Origin: Fragilaria crotonensis
Lineage: Eukaryota; Bacillariophyta; Fragilariophyceae; Fragilariales; Fragilariaceae
Direction of reading: 5' to 3'
DNA length: 64,000 nt
Assembly (NCBI GenBank): GCA_022925895.1
Contig: JAKSYS010000038.1
Coordinates: 62,001 to 126,000, forward strand
The notes below the pieces were generated by a model. It did no database searches. It saw only the letters and a program-made list of their open reading frames with translations, and was not told the origin of the DNA. Shown here piece by piece: positions 1-9,803 of the stretch (its first letter is position 1; the number at the start of each line of letters is the position of its first letter). The translations under genes were made by a program, and so were the position numbers.

Positions 1-1140
1 TTTGGTTCGTTGATACCACGGTTCTGCATTTTCGTTCAGCTCATAATCGATGTTACTTGTCAATTGTTTACCCAGAAGTGCTGGGGCGAATGATTTGGTA
101 GATTGCCTCACAGTCATCCTTGAAGCGTTCTCCAAAGAAAATGGTGGCCTGGTTGCCTTGCCTAGTTGCATGGGCCGTTTGGAAGAAGGTGTCCTAAACG
201 CATCCAACTCGCGTATTCCGATGCGTTCCAATTTCTTCATTCGCCCCGCAATCCAGTGCTGTGGTCTTGTCCCAACGATAGAAGTTAGAGCACTTGTCGA
301 CTCAGTCCATGGCGTTACAACCCTGGCATGAGAAATCTCTTTTGGAAAGTCGAGCGATTTCCGAAGACGTTTCCGAGACCGCTCCAATTCTATCAGCGCA
401 TGTTTGCTTAAAGGGATATCATCGTCCATCGACAATCTATTCTGTTTTGGTCTGACCGTCACTGGTGGATGTGATTCCTCTCTAGTTTCATCGTACCAAG
501 CATCGTCACAATCAGGCCAATCATCCGGAGAAGCTGTTGGGAAGTGAGGTTGTGCGTTTTCGCTTGGTCGTCCGGATTGTGCCACAGGTTCATCACGTGA
601 ATCGTTGTGAGAATCTTTCAATCCAACATTCTCCATTTCCTGTTTCATCAGCTGTTGTTGCAATACCTGGAAGAGATTTTCTCCGCCATCGCCATTGGCA
701 CTTGCTTCGCTATCAGAGGAGGAATCTTGTTGTGGCAACGCACGACTGCGACGAGGTAGCGACGCCAAACTCATGGGACTTGCCTGCGTGAACTCGAAGG
801 GATCCTGATCACAATGCTGCTGTGTGCCGTCGTACACAATCTCCACATCACTTGAATCGTTATCTGTCATGCTGTCGGTGTCTATAGTGTCAAGCGGAGT
901 ACGCGAGCGACGTGGGACCTTACTTGTCGGATGTTGGATTGTCGTTGCTAGTATTGCTGTTGGTGTAGTTCTGTGGATTTTGGCATGCGCGCCATGTGAA
1001 GGGACGCCTCTGGTCTCTGATATGTCATACTGCCATCTGCCATGGACCATGCAATCAGCGATGGAATTGGCGCGCTCAAATTTGACTTCGAGGGAATGGG
1101 AATCAAACCATGTATGAGAATACTTGCACCACGCTTGCAT
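1..1140 (-). CDS. Unrecognised protein, 3' part cut by the window edge
   Basis: An open frame of 380 codons runs leftwards from an ATG at 1140-1138 and leaves the window without a stop. An in-frame TAG lies three codons upstream of the ATG, which supports this start. The first 35 residues are rich in H, W and F (MQAWCKYSHTWFDSHSLEV). The middle is acidic and serine-rich (DNDSSDVEIVYDG, then DDWPDCDDAWYDE), with basic patches such as ELERSRKRLRKS, so it looks largely disordered and possibly nuclear. I recognise no domain. A 1140-base frame without a stop, ending in frame at base 1, is unlikely by chance and outcompetes the short opposite-strand frames. Expression and the C-terminus cannot be judged here. 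Confidence 0.6.
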   Translation of the reverse strand, partial: MQAWCKYSHTWFDSHSLEVKFERANSIADCMVHGRWQYDISETRGVPSHGAHAKIHRTTPTAILATTIQHPTSKVPRRSRTPLDTIDTDSMTDNDSSDVEIVYDGTQQHCDQDPFEFTQASPMSLASLPRRSRALPQQDSSSDSEASANGDGGENLFQVLQQQLMKQEMENVGLKDSHNDSRDEPVAQSGRPSENAQPHFPTASPDDWPDCDDAWYDETREESHPPVTVRPKQNRLSMDDDIPLSKHALIELERSRKRLRKSLDFPKEISHARVVTPWTESTSALTSIVGTRPQHWIAGRMKKLERIGIRELDAFRTPSSKRPMQLGKATRPPFSLENASRMTVRQSTKSFAPALLGKQLTSNIDYELNENAEPWYQRTK

Positions 1141-1736
1141 CGTTTCCTACCCAGCCGAACGCATTCCGTGCACTTAATTCTGGATACTGGTATGAACTCA
1201 TACTGCTACAATTGATGTATTTGGTACTGTACATAGTACAAAGTACTCGAAGTTCTGCAGTCCTTGGCACGGGACCTCTGAACGGTACCAGGTACAAGTA
1301 TCTTTTTGCCGGTAACATAGTACTGTATTGTGGGATCGTGGGATCGTGGGCCATTGGGACGCGGACCGAGGAACGCCATGCTCGTTAGTGAGGCTTCAGT
1401 AGTAAGCGAGACACACGAGCATGATGGTTGCAGGTTTGTAGGAGTCTCGGGTCTCGAGCATATAAAGCGTCGATAGTCGAGACTCGGCACTAAACTACTC
1501 AAGGCACGTAAGCAATATCGCCTAGAAGTCTCGACACCTACTTTTCATATAAACCTTCTACTCGGGCGCGTGCTGGACCACCATTACCTGCTCTAGTGAC
1601 ACGCACCACGTTGTCGGATCGCCAGCAAGAACGTGCTGTGCACTGATGTTCGCGACAGCGAGGCCATGCGCCGACAACCTAGAGTGCAGTAGAAAGCGAT
1701 CGCACAAATAACTATACCTATACGCAGGGATCGATG
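1141..1736. other. Spacer, 596 bases
   Basis: No gene seen. Bases 1200-1320 are rich in GTAC words (GTACTGTACATAGTACAAAGTAC and similar), and bases 1333-1351 hold a short GTGGGATC tandem. It separates the partial gene (reading left from 1140) from the 3' end of the carrier gene. Confidence 0.5.
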
Positions 1737-2932
1737 CTAATACATGGTCTTTTGATAAAAGGCCGTGATGGATTCGATACTGAGCAGGATGATCATCGCG
1801 TGAGGCGCACATCGTCCATAGTACGCAGAGAAACCATTGAAGAATCCCAAAGGACCTTCCTGCTTAAAAACTTTCACACTCGCGTCGATAACTCCTTTGT
1901 GGAAGTTCACCAGTCAAATGGTCTGGGCGTTGATTCATTAAACGCGATTTAATCAAGTCAAATGGGAGCGAAAAGAGTGCAGCAGTGAAACCCTGAATGG
2001 ATAATGAAACGAAAATGAGATGGGTTGTCGAACGAGGTAACATCACACACCGACTCTGAACCACATACCGCAACAGCTGACGATAAAAGCTTGGTGGAAA
2101 GACTGGGTCCGTCAGTCATAGGGTCGTTCAATAACTTAGCGCACACTTCCTTTGCTTGATCATAGCAGGCCAACATTCCCACGTTCATAGCCATGCCTCT
2201 CAAGACATTTGGCAAGAGACCTTTGTAAAGGGCGCCGACACCTTCTTCCTTCGTCGTTCGAATAAGGGCCTTTGAGGACGAACAGAAAATCGGTGTGAGA
2301 CGATAATGCCAATATCCACATACACTCACACATATGCGCCAAATCGATTTAACGTACATCAAATACATTCTTATAGTTTCTTCGATCTTCCACCGGTCCC
2401 ATGGAGTCGGCTTGAAGTCTCACAAGAGCTATGTCGAACGGAGTACCAATGCAAACCGCGACACTGCCCGAAGCCATTCCCGACAAGGTCTTTGCCATGA
2501 AGGAAATTGGTTTGCCATCGTTCAGTTCCACAAGCTTATCAGAGAATGTTCGATGCAGGCCGATACGCGCTGTTCCGTACACCATTTGACGACCAATGGC
2601 AGCGTCAATACCCTTGTAAATAGAGAAGAATCCTTCATGGGCTATCATTCCCTTCAACAGAGCAGGAAAGCTAGGAATCTTTTTCCCGGATTGAGTTGCC
2701 CGTAGAGTTGCATACGAACCTTTGAGGATATAGGATATATAGGACGTTAGCTTCACGCTTTGTTTGGCATGAACACAGGCAGAGACAACTGGCATAACGC
2801 CCTACGCTGTAGTATTACCTTTGCAAGATCTATGGGATGGATGATACAACTGGCGAACGAAGCAGCCCCACCACCACAGACGAAGGGCTCTGCCTTCTTG
2901 GCAAAGCTTCCAGATCCGCTGTTGGAGCTCAT
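1737..2932 (-). CDS. Mitochondrial carrier, 2-oxoglutarate/malate type (SLC25A11/DTC-like)
   Basis: Four exons: 2932-2819, 2719-2358, 2269-2069 and 1992-1737, with introns of 99, 88 and 76 bases, each GT-AG. The three-repeat SLC25 fold is clear: HPIDLAK then VRMQLYGQLNPG in repeat 1, TPFDIALVRLQAD in repeat 2, LPFDLIKSRLMNQ in repeat 3. The order and spacing match inner-membrane carriers that exchange 2-oxoglutarate or other dicarboxylates for malate. The first ATG is 2932; six codons of open frame precede it, beginning at a GTG. Two single-base shifts are visible: in the A run at 2680-2684 (exon 2 sums to 2 mod 3) and near 1899-1906 (exon 4 sums to 1 mod 3). Family similarity continues past both, so assembly error is likelier than a dead gene. 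Exact substrate is inferred. Confidence 0.85.
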
Positions 2933-4015
2933 CGTGGACGTCGGAGACACAATGGTGTAGAGGAAGATTCAGGCAATTAGCAAAAACCAGAATATCACCT
3001 TGTCGTAGAGGAAGATTGGGAAGGGTTTTTCGTATGATTGGTGTGTCCTGCGGTCCGGTCGTCGTGGATCGGAATGTTCAGAAATTGATGTGACCATCCT
3101 CTGCGCAGAAGTGTATGACGGGGCAATTGGAAAAGACGGATTTTTGATCGTTCTGGCAAGCGAAATGCGTGCCGACTGCGGACTGCAGACTGCAGACTGC
3201 AGAGATCCGGGCACATCTGTTGGCACGTACTGTCGGTTATGCTACTCAGTGATTTCGAATTTCCGTGACGTCATGCAGCGCAAATGCACCTTCAGTCGAT
3301 CAAAGCGATCTTCCGGCGGGGCTGCATACGCTAAATGGCACTAATCACTATGCATAATCATACCAGCTAGCAGGGTACATCGTACGCCATACTCGAAAGT
3401 AGAAAACTGCTACTGTCCTGGGGGTATTGTACAGTATCATCTACAGTAGAAATTAGTGCGTACTCGAGTACTTTGTACTGTTGTACTGTCGGGGATCAGC
3501 GTTAAAAATGTACTCGGAGTACTACGTACAAATTCGTACTCCAGTACTCCGAGTACAGAAGTACCAAGGTACAAGGTACAAGTACCTTCCATACTCGAAA
3601 ATAGAAAACTGCTACTGTCCTGGGGGGTATTGTATCATCTACAGTAGAAATTAGTGCAGTACTCGAGTACTTTGTACTGTTGTACTGTCGGGGATCAGCG
3701 TTAAAAATGTACTCGGAGTACTACGTACAAATTCGTACTCCAGTACTCCGAGTACAGAAGTACCAAGGTACAAGGTACAAGTACCTTGTAGCTGGTAGAT
3801 GTAAAACAGCGGAACTGAGCGAGTGTGCATATGCATACTTGCACCTGGTACTTGTACCTGGTACCTGGTATGACACAGTTGCTCGTAAACATGTATGACA
3901 TATGTCATACATTGCGAGCGCATAACTATGTGCATCGCCTTCTTGTTCAGCGTCTACATTCTACATATACATACATGAAGATTCTTGTTGGTGGTTCACT
4001 ATCATGTGTCAGTAC
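2933..4015. other. Spacer upstream of the carrier gene
   Basis: No gene seen. It holds a perfect TGACGTCA palindrome at 3266-3273, about 335 bases upstream of the carrier ATG, a short (ACTGCAG) tandem near 3175-3200, and a 202-base tandem duplication (listed separately). The GTAC word is very frequent from 3380 to 3880. Confidence 0.5.
3387..3790. repeat. Two-copy tandem duplication, period 202 bases, GTAC-rich
   Basis: Copy 1 (3387-3588) and copy 2 (3589-3790) both start CCATACTCGAAA and share the same order: GCTACTGTCCTGGGGG, TCGGGGATCAGCG, then a run of GTAC palindromes. They differ by only a few substitutions and short indels, so the duplication is recent. No coding frame is shared in a conserved way. 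Confidence 0.85.
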
Positions 4016-4023
4016 GTCAGTAC

Positions 4024-4344
4024 CAGAGACGAGAATTTCAAACCCAGCCCACCCAAACCCACGGCCCACCCAAACCCATTGGGTTAAGGGTGGGTTTTGG
4101 GTGAGCTCAGGATTTCATGGGTGGGTCTGGGTGGGCCGGCAAATCATAGCAAAAAATGACAGTAGATGTTTGCTACCGGTAGTAGTAGAACCATGTACTC
4201 CAGGACTGGCTACTGGGTTTGGGTGGGTTTGGGTTGGTCTTGGTAGATCGTATGGGTTCTGGGTGGGTTTGGGCTGGTACTTCCGTGAGCGTAGCTTTAC
4301 GTGGGTACCCATGGGTTTGATGTTTTCAGAAATTCCCGTCTCTG
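4024..4344. mobile_element. Non-autonomous hAT-type miniature transposon (MITE)
   Basis: The 321-base element starts CAGAGACGAGAATTTC and ends with its inverted counterpart (reverse complement CAGAGACGGGAATTTC), a 15 of 16 match. It is flanked by a perfect 8-base direct duplication GTCAGTAC at 4016-4023 and 4345-4352. Eight-base target duplications and CAGAG-type ends are hallmarks of the hAT superfamily. The interior is made of GGGTTTGGGTGGG-like repeats in opposite orientations near the two ends, with no transposase frame, so it must be moved by an enzyme encoded elsewhere. Confidence 0.88.
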
Positions 4345-4535
4345 GTCAGTACCTTGTCCTTGCGGTAGTACTAGTACCATAGGATTCAGTACCAACCAAT
4401 AGCACGTATCGTAATACCTGTAGTACAAGTACGTGCACCATCCGTGATTTGATGTACCGGTAACAGTTGACATTAAGACCGCGTCCATGCTGCCATACAT
4501 CCCTTGACGACGCCTTCATCGATACCCAACAAACC

Positions 4536-5083
4536 ATGGGAGTACATTCTATAATCATTTTCGATCGCAGAGGCAAGACCTTGTTTACTAAGCGGTACAC
4601 GAAAAGCGGGTCAAAGCAAGAAGATGAGGAGCAATTGTCGGAATTGCGAAAGCTTGTCTTTGGGATGCTGTTTTCGCTTCGGGAATTAGTGGGAAGCTTA
4701 GCACCGTCGTCAGAAGTGAAAGATGCCGGTACGTTGTGTGCATGCAAGAGGTTTCGTGTGTGCCATCCTTGGAAGTATGCTCTCACACTCGGACGATGTA
4801 ACGCACTCCAGGATTGCATTCAGTCCACACGGGAGCTGGTACACTCCATAACTATGAAACCGTAAGCGGTCTACGATTTGCCCTGTATACTACAAAAATG
4901 CCAGCTGCACAAAATGCTTCGATTCGAGGGGCTCTAAAACATATTTACACAGAACTATGGATCGACTGTGTCGTTCGTAGCCCGCTGTACATTCCCAGCT
5001 CGCAGGGAGACATGGACCTTGCCTGCACCAACTTTGAGCAAAGGTTAGATGCATTTCTGGGATCAATGCCATGGTTCAAATGA
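4536..5083 (+). CDS. TRAPPC1: TRAPP complex subunit 1 (Bet5)
   Basis: Two exons, 4536-4728 and 4824-5083, joined by a 95-base GTACGT...CAG intron in phase 1, give 150 residues, close to the usual length. The protein opens MGVHSIIIFDRRGKTLF, then LVFGMLFSLRELV, and after the intron LHNYETVSGLRFALYTT and a C-terminus ending AFLGSMPWFK. These match the longin-like fold of Bet5/TRAPPC1. The protein is a core subunit of the TRAPP tethering complex, which activates a Rab GTPase (Ypt1/Rab1) in ER-to-Golgi traffic. The start at 4536 is preferred over an upstream open stretch because it aligns with the family N-terminus. No frame problem is seen. Confidence 0.92.
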
Positions 5084-5229
5084 AGAAAGCCACGGCGCTG
5101 ACGGGTAACACCTAGGATGAGTACAACCACCCAGTCCACTGGAATATAATAACACCTCTAGGATCGTTGCCGAGCTTCAAATTACCCAATGGCGGTCCCG
5201 CAAAAGTCTCATATTCACCCTTTCGCATG

Positions 5230-6236
5230 TCATATTTTTGGTTTCTTAGCCACATGACCAACTGGTGCAGGCGCTGTGCTTGTAACAGACTTTGGCTTGG
5301 TGGCTGTTGGTACACTAGCCGACGCAGTATTACCAGTAGTGTTGTTTCGGACGGCTTTTTCGCCTCGAGAACCTCCTTGAGCCGCATCTACTTGATCCAT
5401 TTCCTCACAAGTCATTTTCATGCGCGCTTTAACTTGTTGCAGTTCCTTCTGCAAAACTTTTGAGCTTCAAGAGGGCTTGAAAGTCATCTTCGTCCGAATA
5501 ACGTTGAACACAGGCTTGGACGGCGTCGTCGGGGAAAGGGATTTTCGGAACCTCGGCTACCTTCATGAGGCTCTGAAAGAAGGATTCTTTGGGATCGGTG
5601 AAGACCACTTCATCGTAAACCTCAGCTACGACTGGTTCCTTGGTAGGCTGCATGTTTGTGGAACCTTGAGGATATAGCTTGATACCGTGGTTGACCTGTC
5701 GGATTATTTTGAGAAACGGAAGAAATATGAGCAATTACAGAATCTCCGCTTCTCTTGACCTGCTAAACAAAGATGCACAGTACTCACCACAGTTGCCTTT
5801 TCGGATGGATCCTTCCATACGATGCGTATTGCGCTTCAAATTCACCCCAACCTCGTTCCGTCACTTCGAAGGGTGGATCGGTCAATTCTCGCACCGGTTG
5901 GGCGAACGATGGATGAAGTTGAAAGACCACTTTCTGAATGCAGACTCCCAAATCCTCATCATTGGGACCTCTAAGATAAAGCGTCCATTTATGTGTATGA
6001 TATTCGTCCGCCTTCTTGCCGAGGAAAAAGGCAATGGATCCGTAGACAATTGGCAGGCAAACAGTCGTGTTGGCCAATCTATTCTTGGTGGCAGCTTCAC
6101 CAGCGAGAGGAAGCACATGATTGGCAACTACTGCGGTGGGACCTGTCGTTGTTATGATAGGATCCATCGGAACAGCAACACTTGCTGCTGTAACCCCGTC
6201 AGACTCGACGGCGCCAGTCTCAGTGGTTGGCATCAT
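5230..6236 (-). CDS. YAF9: YEATS-domain protein, Yaf9/GAS41 type
   Basis: Two exons, 6236-5788 and 5695-5230, with a 92-base GTGAGT...CAG intron. After a 45-residue low-complexity N-terminus comes the YEATS domain: PIVYGSIAFFLG, HTHKWTLYLRGPNDED, VVFQLHPSF, then PPFEVTERGWGEFEA and IRIVWKDPSEKATV. A C-terminal coiled coil follows (VLQKELQQVKARMKM). Yaf9/GAS41 reads acylated histone H3 and belongs to the SWR1 and NuA4 chromatin complexes. Two single-base shifts interrupt the frame, near 5829 (short A run) and 5458-5461 (A4 run); protein similarity resumes after each. The C-terminal end is uncertain: another frame stays open to 5112 beyond an A5 run near 5234. Confidence 0.85.
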
Positions 6237-7154
6237 TTCGACTGTCTGTGGACAAGTTGTTTTGTGTGCGTCTTGAAAATGTTGATCTCGCGTTGAGAGT
6301 GTGTCCTCCTAATGGCAACAATGGACTCGAATGGATGTCGTCTCTTGATCACAAGCACAAAGTCAATGCCATTTGGATTTGACCCGGAATTCCAATCTTG
6401 ATGATTAACGGCCTCTCGACTCTCAGTATGATATGCATAGCTCGTTGCAATGGCAGCTATGGTTCCGCAGCGGTGCTGATTGCATACTACATACATCACT
6501 TACAGTATCACATACTCCGATTACAATACTGTAGAATCAGATAGTACAGTATCAGCCATACTCGTAAGGAGAATACGCATATCATACATAGTGTATGAAT
6601 TCTGTACGCTGCGTATAGAGGCGTATAGACGCCTATCGACTCTATCGACTCGATAGATTGGGATTCTGTCATACACTATGCACTACTTCCGCCTGTACAG
6701 TAGTAGATTCCGATTGCTGTGAATCACCTACTGTGGTATAGAATTCCAACTTCTTGGTACGGAGTACGGTACATGTTCCTCGTACAAAGTACAAAGTAGT
6801 ATGTCAACAGTACTCGAGTACTTCAATCCATGTCAACGGGAGACAGACGATCATCGGAAGCGCCGGGATTTTTGCAGATGAGGTGGTGTACCACCGTTCC
6901 ACCATCATCAGATGACGATGACACTATTTCCTCATACTTCACACGCCTGGACTAAATTGTGAATTTCTTCTTCGTTCTTTGAGACCCACAATACTATACG
7001 AGTACTTGTACTTGGAAAGCTTGTGCTGTCAATTCATTTTCTGGTCACTCGTTTCAAGAAATCAAAGTATCGATCGGAGAAGCGACGCGACAGCACTGGC
7101 TTTTGAAAAACCTTGGCAAGTGAATCTGCGCAGTAGCTTCACAATAACGGAAAT
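6237..7154. other. Divergent spacer, 918 bases
   Basis: No gene seen. It separates the divergent YAF9 and small membrane protein genes, so both promoters should lie here. Bases 6480-6830 carry many TACAGTA and GTAC words; 6600-6660 holds overlapping copies of GTATAGACGCCTATCGAC and TCTATCGACTCGATAG palindromes. Confidence 0.5.
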
Positions 7155-7442
7155 ATGGCTGGATTGTTCAACAAGGTAGCTGATATCGCACACAAATCAT
7201 GCGTTTTGGGTCTTTTCAGTCTCTTCAGTTTTCAGCTTTACCAGATCGGAAGGAATGCGTACCAAGGAATTGATCATAGCAAAACTCAACAAACACAGAA
7301 GGAATACCTTGATACGCTGAAAGAGAAGGTCGAGGAAGATTACCAGAAGCACTACGATATCAGCCACAGAGACTGGTACGAGAAAGATGACGATTCTTAT
7401 CTCAAGAACGTCCCCAAACCTACGACCCGACCCGCCAAATAG
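7155..7442 (+). CDS. Small single-span membrane protein, unknown function
   Basis: A 95-residue frame with an ATG at 7155. Residues 1-14 are MAGLFNKVADIAHK, followed by one hydrophobic segment (about 16-30, CVLGLFSLFSFQLYQ) and a long charged helical tail rich in K, E and D (EYLDTLKEKVEEDYQKHYD). The size and layout, a short N-terminus, one membrane helix and a charged soluble tail, resemble small assembly or accessory subunits of mitochondrial complexes such as COX14-like proteins, but I see no diagnostic motif. It lies 81 bases from the 3' end of the convergent plastid-protein gene. Confidence 0.65.
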   Translation: MAGLFNKVADIAHKSCVLGLFSLFSFQLYQIGRNAYQGIDHSKTQQTQKEYLDTLKEKVEEDYQKHYDISHRDWYEKDDDSYLKNVPKPTTRPAK

Positions 7443-7523
7443 TTGCTCTCTACGAGATTTATGATGGGTGGTTGTTGAAGGCATAGCGGCGGGTAGCAGT
7501 GGGAGCATGCGCTCGAATAACAT

Positions 7524-8451
7524 CTAAAACTTATCCCTATTGATAGCTTTCTCAATGGGAGTGGCATATACGGTGCCTATGATACGGCTTTCTTCGCGCC
7601 TCCATCCCGTGTGCCATCCCATTTGTCGAACTGTGACGATCCCTTCCTTGCTAGATAAGGTGGATACACCTCCGAAGCATGGCAATGAAAAGTACAACAA
7701 CCCCAGTGGGATCGAAACATCACTGCAAGTTAATCCGCGTTGTGAGAGGAGAGGGACGACACACAAGCATACAGCAACCACGAATAGTATGAACCACCTA
7801 CCCGTACGGCGACCCTCGTTCCGGCGTTCCATCCACAACAACGTAAAACCGAGCGGTTTGCTTTCCATTGCCACCCGAGTCCACTCGATACGAGCCGCCA
7901 CTACACGCCATCTTGTCAAAACCATTTCGAAGTCGTGCCGCAGGTGCGGTTTCAAGACGATACACACTGGAACTGCTCCCTCCGAAATTATCATTCACCA
8001 TATTGTCTTGGCCTACCTTGTCAGCGAGAGTTCCGGAAAAAAGCACGTCGAGCGTCAAGGCAATTCTCCTCCCACTTGCTCCCCATCTGGGATCCATCCA
8101 GGTACCTTCCTCTCGCCCAATATCAAGTTGCAATCGATATCCAACGCCATTGACGATGTCATGGGGGACCCGCCATGGCGAATTCGGACCCGCCCCTTCC
8201 ATATTGTTTGATGTCAGCACACGCTTGGCCTCGTCGATGGGTGGTAGAGAGGCACGCAATTCTTGGGCACGCCGGAGCAGAAGATCCGCCTCCGCACGCA
8301 AGTCGTCTTCCGTTGAAGCGCCCAATGTCACATCGACTCGATCTGGTCTACTAAAACTGTTTGTTGTCGCACTCCTGGGCTTGAGCACCAACACAAACGC
8401 GTTGGCAGCAGTGGTGGCTGCCAGTAAAATCGAGATGCGCACGACTCTCAT
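7524..8451 (-). CDS. Plastid-targeted conserved protein of unknown function
   Basis: Two exons, 8451-7802 and 7722-7524, with a 79-base GTAGGT...CAG intron, give 282 residues. The frame continues open upstream only to a GTG, so the first ATG at 8451 is chosen; it yields MRVVRISILLAATTAANAFV, a signal peptide ending in the A-F site typical of diatom plastid preproteins. The mature part contains YRLQLDIGREEGTWMDPRWG, ALTLDVLFSGTLADK and FYVVVDGTP; after splicing come SIPLGLLYFSLPCFG and MGWHTGWRREESRI, a compact beta-rich pattern ending in a basic tail. Its acceptor joins SPYG to DVSIP in frame. I do not recognise the family; plastid location is inferred from the leader. Confidence 0.78.
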
Positions 8452-9032
8452 TAGGAGGCTCGATTGAGGCAGCAGCACTTGGAGCGCAAATTGTATTGTT
8501 TATTATAACACTCAGGTTGAGATTATAAAGCGGAATGCTTCACATAATGGATCGTCGTCAGGGTGTGAAAGTGATCATCAGTGGCAAGAACGACTATTTC
8601 ATGCTGGTGGCTTCCGCTAGTTATGAGAACATACTTGAACGTGTCGTCAGCGGTCCACGTCATGTTTTGCAGACGGAGCCAGGGATTGGAAAAATAATAC
8701 TGTCCCACGTTGAATCTGGTATTACAGTCCTCCAGTAGGTAGGGATCCGATTAGAATGCAAGGAAATGACGTCAACATTATCGTCACAGTAATGAAGCTG
8801 CGTGGGACCTTCACGTAGAGCACAAGTGACACGCGTAGGCCGAAGAAAACACGGAATCTTCGTTTCTCATTTTTTTCATGGGTTTTCCAATACGCCGGCC
8901 CAGCCTCTTCCACGCCAGCCTGTTAATGCTTGAATGTTGTTATGCATGGAACAGCATACTTGAAACGACTCTCCGTTAGTACCGAATGATTTCCATTGCC
9001 ATGTGTTATGTTTGCATATGATATTAGCCCTG

Positions 9033-9330
9033 TGCCGCCACTCTTATACGACGGCGGCATTTGCGGATTTTTTTCTACCAGTAATGCCGCCACTCTTATA
9101 CGACGGCGGCATTTGCGGATTTTTTTCTACCAGTAATGCCGCCACTCGTACAACATGGCGGCATTTGCGGATTTTTTTCTACCAGTAATGCCGCCACTCG
9201 TACAACAGGGCGGCATTTGCGGATTATTTTCTACCAGTAATGCCGCCACTCGTACAACATGGCGGCATTTGCGGATTATTTTCTACCAGTAATGCCGCCA
9301 CTAGTCGTAAACGGCGGCGGCATTTGTGAA
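9033..9330. repeat. Hairpin tandem array, block 1 (six units)
   Basis: Six units of about 52 bases, each AATGCCGCC - about 12-base loop - GGCGGCATT - TGCGGATTTTTTTC - TACCAGT. The two nine-base arms can pair perfectly. The loops vary (ACTCTTATACGAC, ACTCGTACAACAT), whereas arms and spacers hardly do. Confidence 0.9.
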
Positions 9331-9410
9331 TAACTATCATAATTCATCACACCTCGATCCATTTCAAGCAATGTAGTATGAACTACAATACTAATCAGTG
9401 TCTCTACCAG

Positions 9411-9690
9411 TAATGCCGCCACTCTTATACGACGGCGGCATTTGCGGATTTTTTTCTACCAGTAATGCCGCCACTCGTACAACATGGCGGCATTTGCGGA
9501 TTTTTTTCTACCAGTAATGCCGCCACTCGTACAACATGGCGGCATTTGCGAATTTTTTTCTACCAGTAATGCCGCCACTCGTACAACATGGCGGCATTTG
9601 CGGAATTTTTTCTACCAGTAATGCCGCCGCACGTACAACAGGGCGGCATTTGCGGATTATTTTCTACCAGTAATGCCGCCAATTGTTCGG
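9411..9690. repeat. Hairpin tandem array, block 2 (five units and a partial one)
   Basis: The same unit as block 1 resumes after an 80-base gap with TACCAGTAATGCCGCC. The sixth unit (from about 9672) keeps only its left arm, AATGCCGCC, before the array ends. Confidence 0.9.
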
Positions 9691-9728
9691 AGACATTATA
9701 TATTTTAGTTTCATCATTAAGAAAGAGC

Positions 9729-9803
9729 AGCAATGCCTAGGTTAGTAGGTTACAAACTTGTTTTTTGAAACAAGGTCCGGGGTTCGATCCCCGAAAAATG
9801 CTA
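9729..9803 (+). other. tRNA-like sequence, probably a tRNA pseudogene
   Basis: The stretch has an A-box-like TAGGTTAGTAGG, an anticodon arm CTTGT...ACAAG whose loop is one T too long and would read TTG (Gln), and a B box GGTTCGATCC in CGGGGTTCGATCCCCG. The ends AGCA and TGCT can pair for four bases as an acceptor stem. The T stem has a mismatch and the acceptor stem is incomplete, so a working tRNA is unlikely. It lies inside the 2.76-kb element, between the direct and inverted hairpin arrays. Confidence 0.35.

Noticed and set aside
1903-1920. A 16-base GT-AG intron in the last exon of the carrier gene (GTGAACTTCCACAAAG)
   Set aside because: It would restore frame, but 16 bases is too short for a spliceosomal intron, and it would remove the conserved HKG. 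A single-base error is simpler.
3825-4382. Plus-strand frame of 185 codons with GFWVGLGW repeats
   Set aside because: Same reason: it reads through the hAT MITE at 4024-4344.
5679-6296. Plus-strand frame of 205 codons
   Set aside because: Antisense of the YEATS domain exon; no own features.
7540-8211. Plus-strand frame of 223 codons
   Set aside because: Antisense of the plastid protein gene, which has a leader and a proper intron.
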